Source of the DNA: Polyangiaceae bacterium
GTDB taxonomy: Bacteria; Myxococcota_A; Polyangia; Polyangiales; Polyangiaceae
DNA length: 64,000 bases
NCBI GenBank assembly: GCA_023150915.1
Contig: JAKLKA010000024.1
Coordinates: forward strand, 1-64,000
Reading direction: 5' to 3'
Shown: positions 8,501-17,245 of the stretch, piece after piece
How positions within the stretch are numbered: position 1 is the first letter of the stretch
Layout of the letters: every line of letters begins with the position of its first letter
Notes under the pieces: generated by a model
The model's database searches: none
Told to the model about the DNA's origin: nothing
What the model saw: the letters and a program-made list of their open reading frames with translations, nothing else
Program-made: the position numbers and the translations under genes

Positions 8501-9255
8501 GCACGGCGGAATACACCGGTTCGGCCGAGCTCCCGGACATGGATGCGGGGGCGCTGGCGCTCTTGGTGAACAAGGGCGACGCCAAGCTGGTGCGCCTGCC
8601 CGAGCGCGATCCGAAGAAGAACGTCCTTGCCCGCACGGTGGTGGCCCAGGTGGCCGCGACCGGCGACGCCAAGCTGGAGCTCGACTATGAAGCGCGGGGC
8701 TCGGAAGCGGCAGATTGGCGCCGGCGCTATCATGCCGAGCAGACCCGGCGCACGCGGGTGAATGCCGATCTGGGCCACGAGTTCCCGGGATTCGAGATCG
8801 CCGCCGGGGCGACCGGCATCGTGGCCGGCGATCTGCAAAACCTGGAGGTGTCGCCGAAGTTGAAGGTGCGGGGCACCGCCCGGGGCTTTGCGCGGAAAGA
8901 GGGGGACGCGCTGAGCATGGCCGTCACGCCCAGCGTGCGGCTCACCGCGAACTTCGCCGCGCTCTCGCAGCGCAAGCAAGACGTGCGGATCGCGTCGTTC
9001 TCGAGCATCGACGACACCTTCGTGGTGAAGCTGCCGCCGGGGGCGAAGCTCAAATCGGCGCCCCAGCCGGCCGAGGGCAGCTCGCCGTTCGGATCGTACC
9101 GAGTGGAGCTGGCCGTGGCCGGCGGACAGGTCACGGTGAAGAGCCGTGTCGAGGTCAGCGCCACGCGCGTCACGCCGGCGCAATACCCCGCGTTCAAGAA
9201 GTTCTGCGAAGAGGTGGACCGCGCCATCGGAGCGCGACTGGTGGTGGAGCAGTGA
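5560..9255 (+). CDS. Large TPR / DUF3857 / transglutaminase-like lipoprotein
   Basis: This is a 1231-aa protein. Starting at GTG 5560 it has a short signal peptide with a lipobox (LLVGC), so it should be an envelope lipoprotein; a GTG-less upstream extension from 5524 would hide this. The first ~600 residues contain a beta-rich segment and TPR-like repeats (RALGQPERAVASYQRAL and similar). The second half has the DUF3857 beta domain and a transglutaminase-like domain with an intact triad: WGDCKDKA (Cys ~924), FDHAIAYV (His ~967), LYLDGT (Asp ~980). Natural substrate unknown. It overlaps the next, paralogous gene by 4 bp (GTGA). Confidence 0.85.
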   Translation: MKRHALGVFLLVGCLAHDGKANDGRFHPELQTELARLDASKGPQAYEALRAIWNTWDRADPTQVEEALLSAEQNAKLGPPVRAYAGMLAAYARIRRGDVNQARSKIDSLGFVRRWLVVGPFDNEDRGGLDVEHGPEADFAQAIVPGRAYSGKERPVRWRAAPDAFPFGYIDFGSLLRPERKICAFATSFVRAKPGSKAPRTISAWVGASGGFTLYWNGRPVLKDPAHRGHDADRFATQLSLSPGYNGLTVKVCSDDAPPAVSVRLGDASGAPDLALETTNDLGASAEAAKRAPAAPDKKAALPAARGPLGPVQAFQGVVTGKTARAADLEAWARYLQATSGDDKNKHEARDAARRAAELEPSVGRLLLAGELAEDRNQRREWIDKAEALTKKRGKESVDVLLAQAELARTGLSWQTATRHFDRILAIDPDQVDAIAGRVATYNTAGLKRTALATLEGALQRNPNALGLLNMYASQLRSLGRTTEAGEAEARYAALRFDDPALLNAQIDLALTRNDRAATTRWVDRLLEIDPDSQWSHGVAARAYRALGQPERAVASYQRALALAPEDVGTLRALADLQGDLGRRDEQLKLLQAILKIRPQDKDVREYVEHIEPQKPRPDEAWAYKSEKFLKLRHAPAAGQNRRTLRDLTVTTVYENGLSSKFRQVVFQPLNDAGAALARQYAFQYESDREVVQLRGARVYRGDGRTDEAVEFGEGAADDPSISMYTSARNFYVQFPRLDPGDVVELRYRVDEVTPRNEYADYFGEVVYLQSSEPMQNAEYVLITPKKRTLHIDEKVPGLKRETTERGDQRIYRFFADKVPPLVPESAMAPWSEVLGFVHVSTYKDWKDLGRWYWGFVKEQFDLDAETKKLAREVAKDAKTDQEKVKAVYNWVVKNTRYVALEFGIYGYKPRRCVQTVTRGWGDCKDKATVIVTLLEELGVPATIVILRTQMRGDFRSSVASLSPFDHAIAYVPSLDLYLDGTAEYTGSAELPDMDAGALALLVNKGDAKLVRLPERDPKKNVLARTVVAQVAATGDAKLELDYEARGSEAADWRRRYHAEQTRRTRVNADLGHEFPGFEIAAGATGIVAGDLQNLEVSPKLKVRGTARGFARKEGDALSMAVTPSVRLTANFAALSQRKQDVRIASFSSIDDTFVVKLPPGAKLKSAPQPAEGSSPFGSYRVELAVAGGQVTVKSRVEVSATRVTPAQYPAFKKFCEEVDRAIGARLVVEQ

Positions 9256-12200
9256 AGCGTTTCATCTTCTTGATCCTGTTGGCGCTCACGGCGGCCTGCG
9301 CCGGCGGCCGCAGCGCCGAGCACGCGCAGACGCCGCTGGCCGAGCTGCGACGGGTCGGGCCCGCCACCACCAGCGCCGAGCTTGCCGGCGAGTGGCTCTT
9401 GGCAGAGCTGATCTCGCCGGGCGGCGACGCCCGCACCGCAGTGAAGGCCCGGGCGCGGCTCGACGAGATCGGCGGGGGCGGAATGCTGGCGCACCTGTCG
9501 CGCGGACTGGACGACGCCATTCACGGCCGCATGCAGAGTGCGCCGGACCACTATCTGAACGCGACCCGCGCCGCGCGTGCTTCGAACGATCCGCGCGCGC
9601 CCATGGTGGCGTGGTTTGCGGCGAACCGCGCGGTGGCGCTGAGGAGCCACGGCAAAGATCTGTGGCCCCGCTGGCAGGCGTTCGTGTCCGACGCGATGAA
9701 GGAGCCGCTGGCCATGGGCTGGCGTGCGCGAGCCGAGCTGGTCGAGTGGTGGGCAGACGAGGCGTATGCCGGTGCCACCCGGAACGTGGAGCAGCAGTCG
9801 GCGCGCGAGTATGGCTGCGTGGGCAACCTGCGCCTGGCTGGGCCCTTTGGCCGCGGCGTGGCGCCCGATTCTTACCGCCGCTTCGACGCCGAGCGCCCCG
9901 GTCCGTGGCCCGAACGCTGGGAGCCGTCGCGGGGGGCCCCGGTGGCGCCGCGCGTCTTGAGGTCCAAGCAAGAGGGCTGCTTCTTGCGCGTGGACGAGCC
10001 GGTGAGCGCCGGCGTCTTCTATGTCGAGACGTTCATCGAGCTGGAGGCCCCGGCGGAGGTGATCGTGGCCGCGCAGGGTGCACTGGCGTTGTTCGTGGAC
10101 GACGCGAAGCTGCTCGATCGTGACCCGCGCATCTGGGGCGTCTGGCCGCGCTTCGGCGTGCACACGTGGCTGGAGGCAGGTCGCCACCGGGTGGTGGCGC
10201 GCCTGGCCGATCCGCAGACCAGCGTGCGCGTGCTGACTGCGGACGGTCGCCCGGCAAAGGTCACGACCTCGAGCGACGCGGCCGCACCCTACAGCGTGGT
10301 GCCGCCGAAGACGGTGTCGGACCCGAACCTGGTGAGCCGGCAGGTGAAGAACGGCGACGTGGTGGACCCAGGGGACGACCTGTCGCGGTTCTTGCTGGCG
10401 TATCTGGCCTATGCCGAGGGGCAGGGGGACGTGGCCGCGGTCTTGACCGAGCCACTGCTCAAAGAGAGCGCGAGCGCCACCGGTCTGGTGCTGGGGGCGT
10501 CGGCCACCTTCGCCGACAAGGACCCGCTGTTCGACCAGACCAGCGTGCGCGATCTGTCGCGCGAGCTGCACGAGCGCGCGCTCAAGAAAGATCCGAAGCT
10601 CTGGCAGTCGGAGCTGAGCTTGGCGCTGTGGCAGGGCGAGCGCGCGGGCCCGACCGAGGCCGTGCGCCGCCTGCGCAAGCTGACCGACGACTACCCCCAG
10701 GTGTCGGGGCTCGCGTTCGCTCTCGCCCGGTTGTACGGCGAGCTGGGCTGGAGCGCGGAATATGCCCAGACCGCCAAGAAGCTGGCCGAGCGCTTCCCCG
10801 ACGACATCGAGGCGCTGTCGACCGCGCTCTCGGTCTACGAGTCCCAGGGCGAGCGGGCGAAAGCCGAGGAGCTGGCGAAGCGCATCAAGCGCCTGGCTCC
10901 GGACAGCGAGGTCGATCTGACGCGCGCGCTTGCCCGCGAAGACTTCGCGGCGGCGACGCGCGAGCTTCGCCGGATTGGCGCGCGTCACCCCGAGCGCAAA
11001 GACGTGGCGGAGCGCCTGCACGACGTGCTGGTGCGTGCCGGCAACACCGCCGAGACGTGGAAGAAGCTCGAGGCCGCCATCAACAAGAGCCCGCACGACG
11101 GTGGAGCGCGGCTGGCGCTGGCCGACGCGCGTTTCGGCGCCGGAGAGCGCGATGCCCTGCGCAAAGCGCTGGTCGACGCCCTGGCGAACGGCGCCGGCAC
11201 GGTGGCACTGGAAGAGGCCATCGACCTGGTCGAGGGCACGACCGAGCTCGAGCACTATCGTCTGGACGCCCGCAAGGTCATCCGGGACTACGAGGCGAGC
11301 GGCGTGACCTTGCAAGGCACCGCAGCGCGCGTGCTCGACTATGCCGCGATCTGGGTCCACGACGACGGCTCGAGCCGCATGCTGGAGCACGAGGTGGTGC
11401 GCATTCAGAGCCCCGAGGCCATCGGCAAGCTGGCAGAGCACCCGAAGCTGGAGGGCGTGGTGCTGCACGCGCGCGTGATCAAGAAAGACGGCCGCGTGCT
11501 CGAGCCCGAGGAAGTGCCCGGCAAGCCGACCATCACCTTTCCGCACCTGGAGGTGGGCGACTACATCGAGACCGAACACGTGATGACCAAGGCCGGAGAC
11601 GGCCGGGGCAAGCAATACGTGAGCCCGCACTGGTTCTTCCGTGAAGAGAACATCGCCTACTCGCGCAGCGAGTTCGTGGTGATCGTGCCGGACGGCAAGC
11701 AGCTCGAGATCGAGACCCTGGGCAACGTTCCCCCGCCGACGGTGGAGAAGAAGGACGGCACCGTGAGCCGTCGCTGGCGCGTGGACAAGAGCCCGGCGGC
11801 CGAGGTGGAGCCGGGCAGCCCGCCCATCACCGAGTTCTTGCCGAGCGTGCGCCTGGGCTGGGGCATCGAGCTCACCGAGCGCGTGGCAGCGCTGGGCGAC
11901 TCGCTGAGCGACGTGGCGCCGATCGATCCGCGGGTGCGGCGCATCGCGCGCAAAATCGTCGATCCGGTGGGGGCCGGCGAGACACGTGAGCGCGCGCGCC
12001 GGCTCTACCGCTGGGTGCTCTCGAACGTGGAAGAGGGGCAAGAGGCCGACGGTCGGCGCGTGGTGGTGAGCAAACGCGGCAATCGCTGGCGCGCGTTCAT
12101 GACGCTGTGCCGCTCGCTGGGGATCCAGACCGAGTACGCCGTGGCCAAGAACCGGCTGTCGCCGGAGTCGGTGGGCAAGATCACCAGCGCCACTCAGTTC

Positions 12201-13004
12201 GTGGAGCCCCTGGTGCGCCTCAAGACCAAGCAGGGGGACCTGTGGCTCACGGTGAGCAGCAAGTTCGCGCCCTTCGCCTACGTTCCCGCCGAGGTCCGCG
12301 GCGTGCCCGCCTATGTGCTTGCCGAGAGCGGCCCCAGGCTGGTCATGACACCGGCCGGCGGCACCGAAGACGCCGTGACCTACGAGGGCTCGGTGGAGCT
12401 GGCGCCGGACGGGTCGGCCAAGCTGGATCTGACCCAGCGCTTCACCGGAAAGTACGCGATGGCCGTGCGCAGCGCGTTCATGCAACTTCCGGAGAGCCAG
12501 CTGCGCGATCTGGTGGAGTCGAAGCTCTTGGGCCGCGCGCTGCGCGGGGCGCGCTTGATCAAGCACGAGATCGCCCACCTGGACGACCTGGATCAGCCGT
12601 TGCTCTTGAAGATGCGCGCCGAGATGGCGGGCTTTGCCCAGCAGACCAGCGGTGAGCTGGCGATCTCGCCGCCGTTTTCGCCGCGGGTGGCGCAGCTGGC
12701 GGCGCTGCCGGTCAGGCAAACGCCGCTGATGATCGGCGAGGCCACGCACCAAGAAGTGCGGCTGCGGGTGCAGTTGCCCAAGGGCGCGGCGCTCCGCGAC
12801 GTGCTGGCAGGAAGCACCATCAAAGACGGTGACCGGTCGGTGAAGATCGCCGATCGCCTGGAGGGCGACGCGATCGTGCTCGATCGCGTGCTCGACATCC
12901 CCGCCGGCCGCGTCAAGCCGGAGGCCTACCCCGCCTTCTTGGACTTTGCTCGTCGCGCCGACGCGGCGCTGGGCCGCGATGTGCGCCTGCGCGTGGGGCG
13001 CTGA
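9252..13004 (+). CDS. DUF3857-type lipoprotein paralogue with a degenerate transglutaminase domain
   Basis: This is a 1250-aa protein starting at GTG 9252, with signal FIFLILLALTAAC giving a lipobox Cys. TPR-like repeats fill residues ~370-600, then DUF3857 (VVLHARVIKKDGRVLEP; ITFPHLEVGDYIE). The transglutaminase-like region is recognisable (RRLYRWVLSNVEEG, then RAFMTLCRSLG), but the catalytic Cys position holds Asn (RGNRWRAF, ~944) and no His or Asp partner is visible. It is thus probably a non-catalytic partner of the upstream paralogue, with which it is translationally coupled. Long ORFs in other frames here are shadows. Confidence 0.82.
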   Translation: MKRFIFLILLALTAACAGGRSAEHAQTPLAELRRVGPATTSAELAGEWLLAELISPGGDARTAVKARARLDEIGGGGMLAHLSRGLDDAIHGRMQSAPDHYLNATRAARASNDPRAPMVAWFAANRAVALRSHGKDLWPRWQAFVSDAMKEPLAMGWRARAELVEWWADEAYAGATRNVEQQSAREYGCVGNLRLAGPFGRGVAPDSYRRFDAERPGPWPERWEPSRGAPVAPRVLRSKQEGCFLRVDEPVSAGVFYVETFIELEAPAEVIVAAQGALALFVDDAKLLDRDPRIWGVWPRFGVHTWLEAGRHRVVARLADPQTSVRVLTADGRPAKVTTSSDAAAPYSVVPPKTVSDPNLVSRQVKNGDVVDPGDDLSRFLLAYLAYAEGQGDVAAVLTEPLLKESASATGLVLGASATFADKDPLFDQTSVRDLSRELHERALKKDPKLWQSELSLALWQGERAGPTEAVRRLRKLTDDYPQVSGLAFALARLYGELGWSAEYAQTAKKLAERFPDDIEALSTALSVYESQGERAKAEELAKRIKRLAPDSEVDLTRALAREDFAAATRELRRIGARHPERKDVAERLHDVLVRAGNTAETWKKLEAAINKSPHDGGARLALADARFGAGERDALRKALVDALANGAGTVALEEAIDLVEGTTELEHYRLDARKVIRDYEASGVTLQGTAARVLDYAAIWVHDDGSSRMLEHEVVRIQSPEAIGKLAEHPKLEGVVLHARVIKKDGRVLEPEEVPGKPTITFPHLEVGDYIETEHVMTKAGDGRGKQYVSPHWFFREENIAYSRSEFVVIVPDGKQLEIETLGNVPPPTVEKKDGTVSRRWRVDKSPAAEVEPGSPPITEFLPSVRLGWGIELTERVAALGDSLSDVAPIDPRVRRIARKIVDPVGAGETRERARRLYRWVLSNVEEGQEADGRRVVVSKRGNRWRAFMTLCRSLGIQTEYAVAKNRLSPESVGKITSATQFVEPLVRLKTKQGDLWLTVSSKFAPFAYVPAEVRGVPAYVLAESGPRLVMTPAGGTEDAVTYEGSVELAPDGSAKLDLTQRFTGKYAMAVRSAFMQLPESQLRDLVESKLLGRALRGARLIKHEIAHLDDLDQPLLLKMRAEMAGFAQQTSGELAISPPFSPRVAQLAALPVRQTPLMIGEATHQEVRLRVQLPKGAALRDVLAGSTIKDGDRSVKIADRLEGDAIVLDRVLDIPAGRVKPEAYPAFLDFARRADAALGRDVRLRVGR

Positions 13005-13007
13005 GCC

Positions 13008-13613
13008 TCACTTGTCGGGCTTGGTGGACTCGGCGTCCTTCTTGGCCTTGGCATCGGCCTCTTTCAGTCGAGCTTCGATGCGCTTCTTCACCGCGGCATA
13101 GTCCGAGACCAGCTTGGTCCAGCTGGCGATCTTGCCTTTGCGGTCCTCGGCGGACTTGGGGAACGCCTTGGCCGCGGGCTGCTGCTGCGCGAACTGCGCG
13201 TACGCGTTCCAACGATCGGTGGCGTCGTCGAACGACTTCTGCCGCTCGCGCAGATCGGCGAGCACGAACAAGATCTTGGCCTTGAGCGGGTGGTCGGTGC
13301 CGACGAACCGAAGCGCGGCGACCCACGAGGTCTCTGCCTCTTGCGTGTCGTTCTTGGCGAGGTGCGCTTCGCCGATGCGATAGTGACCCAGGGCGTTCTG
13401 CGGCTCTTTGGTGATCGCCTCTTTGTAGGCCGCGATTGCGCCGTCGAAGTCGCGGGCCACGTACAGGTCGTCGCCCTTCTTGATCTGCTCCCAGAACGGG
13501 CTGATCCCCTTGACCCCCTGCGGATCTTTGCGCGGACCCGCGTCGTCCTTCGCGGCCGCGGGCAGCGCGAGCACGAGCGACACGAGCGGCAGCACCCAGA
13601 ACCTGCTCTTCAT
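13008..13613 (-). CDS. Secreted TPR-repeat protein
   Basis: This 201-aa protein has a clear signal peptide (MKSRFWVLPLVSLVLALPAAAKDD). TPR units follow: GDDLYVARDFDGAIAAYKEAITKEPQNALGHYRIGEAHL and a second repeat. It ends in a Lys/Ala/Glu-rich helix. ATG 13613 is chosen because the signal peptide begins there; the longer in-frame extension has no such feature. It converges with the DUF3857 lipoprotein gene, with 3 bp between the stops. It is likely periplasmic and a protein-binding scaffold; no specific partner can be named. Confidence 0.8.
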   Translation of the reverse strand: MKSRFWVLPLVSLVLALPAAAKDDAGPRKDPQGVKGISPFWEQIKKGDDLYVARDFDGAIAAYKEAITKEPQNALGHYRIGEAHLAKNDTQEAETSWVAALRFVGTDHPLKAKILFVLADLRERQKSFDDATDRWNAYAQFAQQQPAAKAFPKSAEDRKGKIASWTKLVSDYAAVKKRIEARLKEADAKAKKDAESTKPDK

Positions 13614-13715
13614 GCCCGAGACGCTATCATGGGCCCGAGCGACGGCGCGACAAGACCCGGGCAAACCCCGGGAAATGGGCGCGTTTTCTGGGCCAGACGT
13701 GGTAACACGACAGAC

Positions 13716-14780
13716 ATGCGCGTCTCCGCGTATCCGTGGGCTTCGCTCGAGCGACTCCCCCGCGCCGCCCACCGCGAGCTCGGGCGCGCGCGGCGCGCGT
13801 TATCGCGGTCGGTGCGCGTCAGCGGGCTCGCGAAGGCCGCCGGCGAGCTCTTGTCGGTCGAGACGGCGCTGGTACCCGGCGACGTGACCCTCGAGGTGAT
13901 GCCGGTGGACGCTGATGCCATCGCTTTCGAGGCAGCCGATGGCTCGCGCTTGGCCTTGGCGCTGGAGCCGGCGCTGATCTCTGCCGTGCTGGGGCGCGTG
14001 CTGGGGCGTCCGGCGGGGCTCTCGGCACCCGGCACGCGACTGGATGCCACCGCAGCAGGGGCCATGGCGGCAGTGGCGGTGGAGATCGCCCGCCGAAGCG
14101 GGGCTCAGCAGGCGCTGGCGACGACGGCACGAAGCCTGGCCGGCGAGACCTGCGTGCAGATCACGGCGACGGTGCTGTACGACGGTCGACCGTACGCGGC
14201 GCGCGCGTGGGTGAAGCCGGCGGCGGCGGACGAGCCCGAGGTGAGCCTGGCGGGGCTGGGCGAGGTGCCGATCGCGCTCGGCGTGGTGGTGGCCCGGAGC
14301 CTGGCCAGCCCCGACGAGATCGCCGCGCTGGTTCCGGGTGACGCCTGGCTGCCGGGCGCAGGTTGGTGGATCGACCACACGGGCGCGGGCCGCGCCGCGC
14401 TGGCGGCACCGGGGAGCGAACGAGGGGTTTCGCTGGCCTTGGCCTCCGACGGGCAGGCCGTGTTAGGGGACGAAGTGGTCGAGCTTTCGCTCGACGTGGA
14501 CGGTGCGATGAGCTCGGAGCGAGACGACGTGGGTGGGGTGCTGGCCGACGCGGTGCTCGACGCACCGCTGGTGGTGCGGGTCGAGATCGGGACGGTGTCG
14601 CTCACGGCACGCGAGTGGGCTGCCATGGCCCCGGGGGACGTGATCGAAACCGGCCGGCGAATCAACGAACCGGTGGTGCTGCGGGTCGCCGGGCGAGAGG
14701 TCGCCCGGGGCGAGCTGGTCGAGGTCGAAGGCGAGCTGGGCGTTCGCATCCGCGAGATCGTGAGCGGAGGGGCGCGGTGA
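13716..14780 (+). CDS. SctQ/YscQ-like type III secretion C-ring protein (SpoA domain)
   Basis: This is a 354-aa protein. The C-terminal ~80 residues form a SpoA/FliN domain: VVRVEIGTVSLTAREWAAMAPGD, then VVLRVAGREVARGELVEVEGELGVRI. The N-terminal part (AISAVLGRVLG-like LISAVLGRVLGRPAGLS; AGAMAAVAVEIARRSG) fits SctQ, the sorting-platform protein of injectisomes, better than FliN or FliM. ATG 13716 gives an N-terminus without extra residues. No other secretion or flagellar gene lies near, so it is an orphan here. It overlaps the next lipoprotein gene by 4 bp (GTGA). Confidence 0.77.
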   Translation: MRVSAYPWASLERLPRAAHRELGRARRALSRSVRVSGLAKAAGELLSVETALVPGDVTLEVMPVDADAIAFEAADGSRLALALEPALISAVLGRVLGRPAGLSAPGTRLDATAAGAMAAVAVEIARRSGAQQALATTARSLAGETCVQITATVLYDGRPYAARAWVKPAAADEPEVSLAGLGEVPIALGVVVARSLASPDEIAALVPGDAWLPGAGWWIDHTGAGRAALAAPGSERGVSLALASDGQAVLGDEVVELSLDVDGAMSSERDDVGGVLADAVLDAPLVVRVEIGTVSLTAREWAAMAPGDVIETGRRINEPVVLRVAGREVARGELVEVEGELGVRIREIVSGGAR

Positions 14781-15343
14781 GGCTCTGCGTCGCCATCGCG
14801 CTCGTGGCGATGGGCTGCGACAAGCCCGTGCCGCCGGCACCCGCGGCCAGCGCGTCGGCCGCGCCACAGGCGCCCAGCGCAGCGCCCGCCGCCAGCGCGA
14901 GCACGGCGCCCAGTGCGGCGCCGGCGAAGGAGCAGCGCTGGCGCGGCGAGTACACCGCGCAGGCTTACGCCATCGAGGTCCCGAAGAACGAGGGCGCGCG
15001 TGAGTGGGGCGCAGACGACGGCGGCGAGCTGTCGGGCAAGGGCACCCTGGGTTTCACGGTCGCCGCCTCGGGAGCCATCCACGGCAACGCGAGCGGTGCG
15101 CTGGGCGAGCACGACGTGGTGGGCCAAGTGGAGGGCGACGCGCTGCGCATTCGCTTCGTGCCCAAGGCGCCCGGCGACCGCGCCTTCGGCGGGGTGGCAG
15201 TCTTGGCGCTCGAAGGCGACGCGATGAAGGGCCGCTTGCAGGGCTCGACCGGCGACAGCAAGACGGTGCGCGACGCGCTGATCAGCGTCAGCCGCGAGGG
15301 CGCGACCGCCGCGCCAAGCCCGGCTCCGTCGTCGTCTCGGTGA
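14777..15343 (+). CDS. Small lipoprotein of unknown function, coupled to the SctQ-like gene
   Basis: This 188-aa protein starts at GTG 14777 with a short signal and lipobox (ALVAMGC). An Ala/Pro/Ser-rich linker (residues ~20-55) follows, then a globular beta-rich domain (GTLGFTVAASGAIHGNASGALGEHDVVGQVEGDALRI). It ends in another Ala/Pro/Ser stretch. No family recognised. The 4-bp overlap with the SctQ-like gene says they are co-translated, which could mean a shared envelope function, but this is inference. Confidence 0.7.
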   Translation: MRLCVAIALVAMGCDKPVPPAPAASASAAPQAPSAAPAASASTAPSAAPAKEQRWRGEYTAQAYAIEVPKNEGAREWGADDGGELSGKGTLGFTVAASGAIHGNASGALGEHDVVGQVEGDALRIRFVPKAPGDRAFGGVAVLALEGDAMKGRLQGSTGDSKTVRDALISVSREGATAAPSPAPSSSR

Positions 15344-15365
15344 CGAATCGTGCTAGATCGCGGCG

Positions 15366-16559
15366 GTGGCCACGGCGCTGCTCGACTTGACCGTGCTCGC
15401 GACCCACGCGAGGACGCGGGGCATCGGGCGCTATGTCGCGGACCTTGCGCTGGGCCTGGCCCGCGCGGGCAAGCGCGCCGATGATCTGCGCGTGCTGGGG
15501 GTGGAAGAGCTGGGGTTTGCCGGCGGCGCGCAGGTCACCGAAGATCTGAGCGGCGCAGTGCAACGGCTGAGCCGAAGCTCGGTGCAGGCCCACGCGACCT
15601 GGGCCTACCGCGTACGCGTGGCGCTGTCGGCCGCAGCGCGCGCGCTGTCGCCCGACGTGCTTCATACGGGCCACCCGAACGCCACGCCGCTGGGCAACCC
15701 CGGATGCCCGCGCGTCACGACCTGCCACGATCTGATCCCACTGCGCTTTCCCAAGCACTATGTCGGCTGGCGCGACGGCACGCGGGCGAGCCGAGAGTGG
15801 CTCGATCGGCGGCGCTTCCACTCGGCGGACCACGTGATCGCAGTGAGCGAATCGACGGCCAACGACCTGATCACGCTCTTGGGGGTGTCGTCGCAGCGGA
15901 TCACGGTGGTGCACAACGGAGTGGATCTGGCTCGCTGGTCGAGCGAGCCGGGCGAGCAAGACGGCGCCGTGCGGGCGCGGCTGGGCCTGAGCGAGTCGCA
16001 CTATGTGCTCTGCGTGGGATCGGCGGATTTTCGCAAGAACCACCACCGCATGCTGGCGGCGCTCGCCAAGGTCCGCAGGGCTCGTCCGGACTCGGACGTG
16101 GTGATGGTCTGGGCCGCGCGCCTCGATCTGGGGATGCAGCTCGAGCTGCGACGTTCGGCGCTGGAGCACGGCGTCTCGGGCGCGCTGAAGCTGGTGGGGT
16201 ACGTCTCGGACGACGATCTGGCGGCGCTGTACCGCGGCGCGGTGGCCCAGCTGTTTCCGTCCCGCGCCGAGGGCTTCGGCTACCCGGTGGTCGAGGCGAT
16301 GGCCGCAGGCTGCCCGGTGGTGACCAGCGATCGCTCGAGCCTGGCCGAGATCGCCGGCGACGCGGCGTACCAGGTGGATCCGGAGGACGACGACGCCATC
16401 GCAGACGCGATCCAGACCTTGCTCACCGACTCGGGCGAGCGCGACCGGATGAGCGCGCGGGGCACGGTTCGCGCGCGCCGCTTCGCGCTCGAGCGCATGG
16501 CCGAGGGCACGCTCGAGGTGTATCGCGACGTGGTGGCGCGGGCGCGGAGGGGCGATTGA
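15366..16559 (+). CDS. GT4-family glycosyltransferase
   Basis: This 397-aa, GT-B fold enzyme probably transfers a sugar from a nucleotide sugar to a surface glycan. The N-terminal acceptor side has TRGIGRYVADLALGLARAG. In the donor half VLCVGSADFRKNHHRMLAAL, then LVGYVSDDDLAALYRGA and the E-x7-E motif in EGFGYPVVEAMAAGCPVV (GT4 signature) are clear. It starts with GTG 15366, with no strong ribosome site. It overlaps the next gene (TTGA). The acceptor and donor cannot be named, and no polysaccharide cluster is adjacent. Confidence 0.88.
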   Translation: MATALLDLTVLATHARTRGIGRYVADLALGLARAGKRADDLRVLGVEELGFAGGAQVTEDLSGAVQRLSRSSVQAHATWAYRVRVALSAAARALSPDVLHTGHPNATPLGNPGCPRVTTCHDLIPLRFPKHYVGWRDGTRASREWLDRRRFHSADHVIAVSESTANDLITLLGVSSQRITVVHNGVDLARWSSEPGEQDGAVRARLGLSESHYVLCVGSADFRKNHHRMLAALAKVRRARPDSDVVMVWAARLDLGMQLELRRSALEHGVSGALKLVGYVSDDDLAALYRGAVAQLFPSRAEGFGYPVVEAMAAGCPVVTSDRSSLAEIAGDAAYQVDPEDDDAIADAIQTLLTDSGERDRMSARGTVRARRFALERMAEGTLEVYRDVVARARRGD

Positions 16560-17245
16560 GTGACGATCTTGCCGCGCGCCTTGCGGCCGTGAACGCGCGC
16601 ATCGCGCGGGCCGTGGAGGGCGCCGGCCGACCGCCGGGGTCGGTGCGCTTGCTCGCCGTCACGAAGACCAAACCACCGGCCGCCGTGCGCGCCGCGTATG
16701 CCGCCGGGCAGCGGGATTTCGGCGAGAACTATGTTCAAGAGCTGGTGGACAAGGCCGCCGCGCTGGCCGATCTGGATGGCATTCGCTGGCACATGATCGG
16801 TCACCTGCAGCGCAACAAAGTGCGGCACGTGGTCAAGCTGGTGAGCGCCGTGCACACCGTGGACTCGGTGCGGCTGGCGGAAGAGCTGGGCAAGCGCGCG
16901 AGCGACGCCGGGCGCAGCCCGCTGACCACGCTGGTAGAGGTCAACGTGGGCGGCGAAGCGCAGAAGGGCGGCTGCAGCCCGGAAGAGCTGGGTTCGGTCT
17001 TGGCGGCGGTGGAGCGGGCACCGGGCCTGGCGCTGTCTGGGCTGATGACCGTGCCACCCCACACCGACGACCCGGCCGGCGCGCGCCCGTTCTTCGACCG
17101 CCTGGTCGCGCTGCGGGACGCACACGGCGGCGCGGCCCGGTTGCCCGAGCTCAGCATGGGCATGACCCACGACCTGGAGCACGCCATCTTGGCCGGGGCG
17201 ACCTGGGTGCGGGTGGGCACGGCCATCTTCGGAGAGCGCGGCTGA
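16556..17245 (+). CDS. YggS/PLPBP-family pyridoxal-phosphate homeostasis protein
   Basis: This 229-aa, alanine-racemase-fold protein binds PLP and helps buffer vitamin B6 and amino-acid pools. The PLP Lys lies in LLAVTKTKP; DFGENYVQEL, WHMIGHLQRNKV, VNVGGEAQKGG, LSMGMTHDLEHAI and VRVGTAIFG are all family signatures. The start is TTG 16556, overlapping the previous stop by 4 bp; the other near start (GTG 16560) is out of frame. It ends overlapping the ATG of rarA by 1 bp. Confidence 0.93.
   Translation: MSDDLAARLAAVNARIARAVEGAGRPPGSVRLLAVTKTKPPAAVRAAYAAGQRDFGENYVQELVDKAAALADLDGIRWHMIGHLQRNKVRHVVKLVSAVHTVDSVRLAEELGKRASDAGRSPLTTLVEVNVGGEAQKGGCSPEELGSVLAAVERAPGLALSGLMTVPPHTDDPAGARPFFDRLVALRDAHGGAARLPELSMGMTHDLEHAILAGATWVRVGTAIFGERG

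Noticed and set aside
5422-12752. Very long minus-strand open frames opposite the two DUF3857 genes (up to 1340 codons)
   Set aside because: High-GC shadow frames: Arg/His/Gln-rich compositions without domains, while the plus-strand genes have clear motifs and signals.
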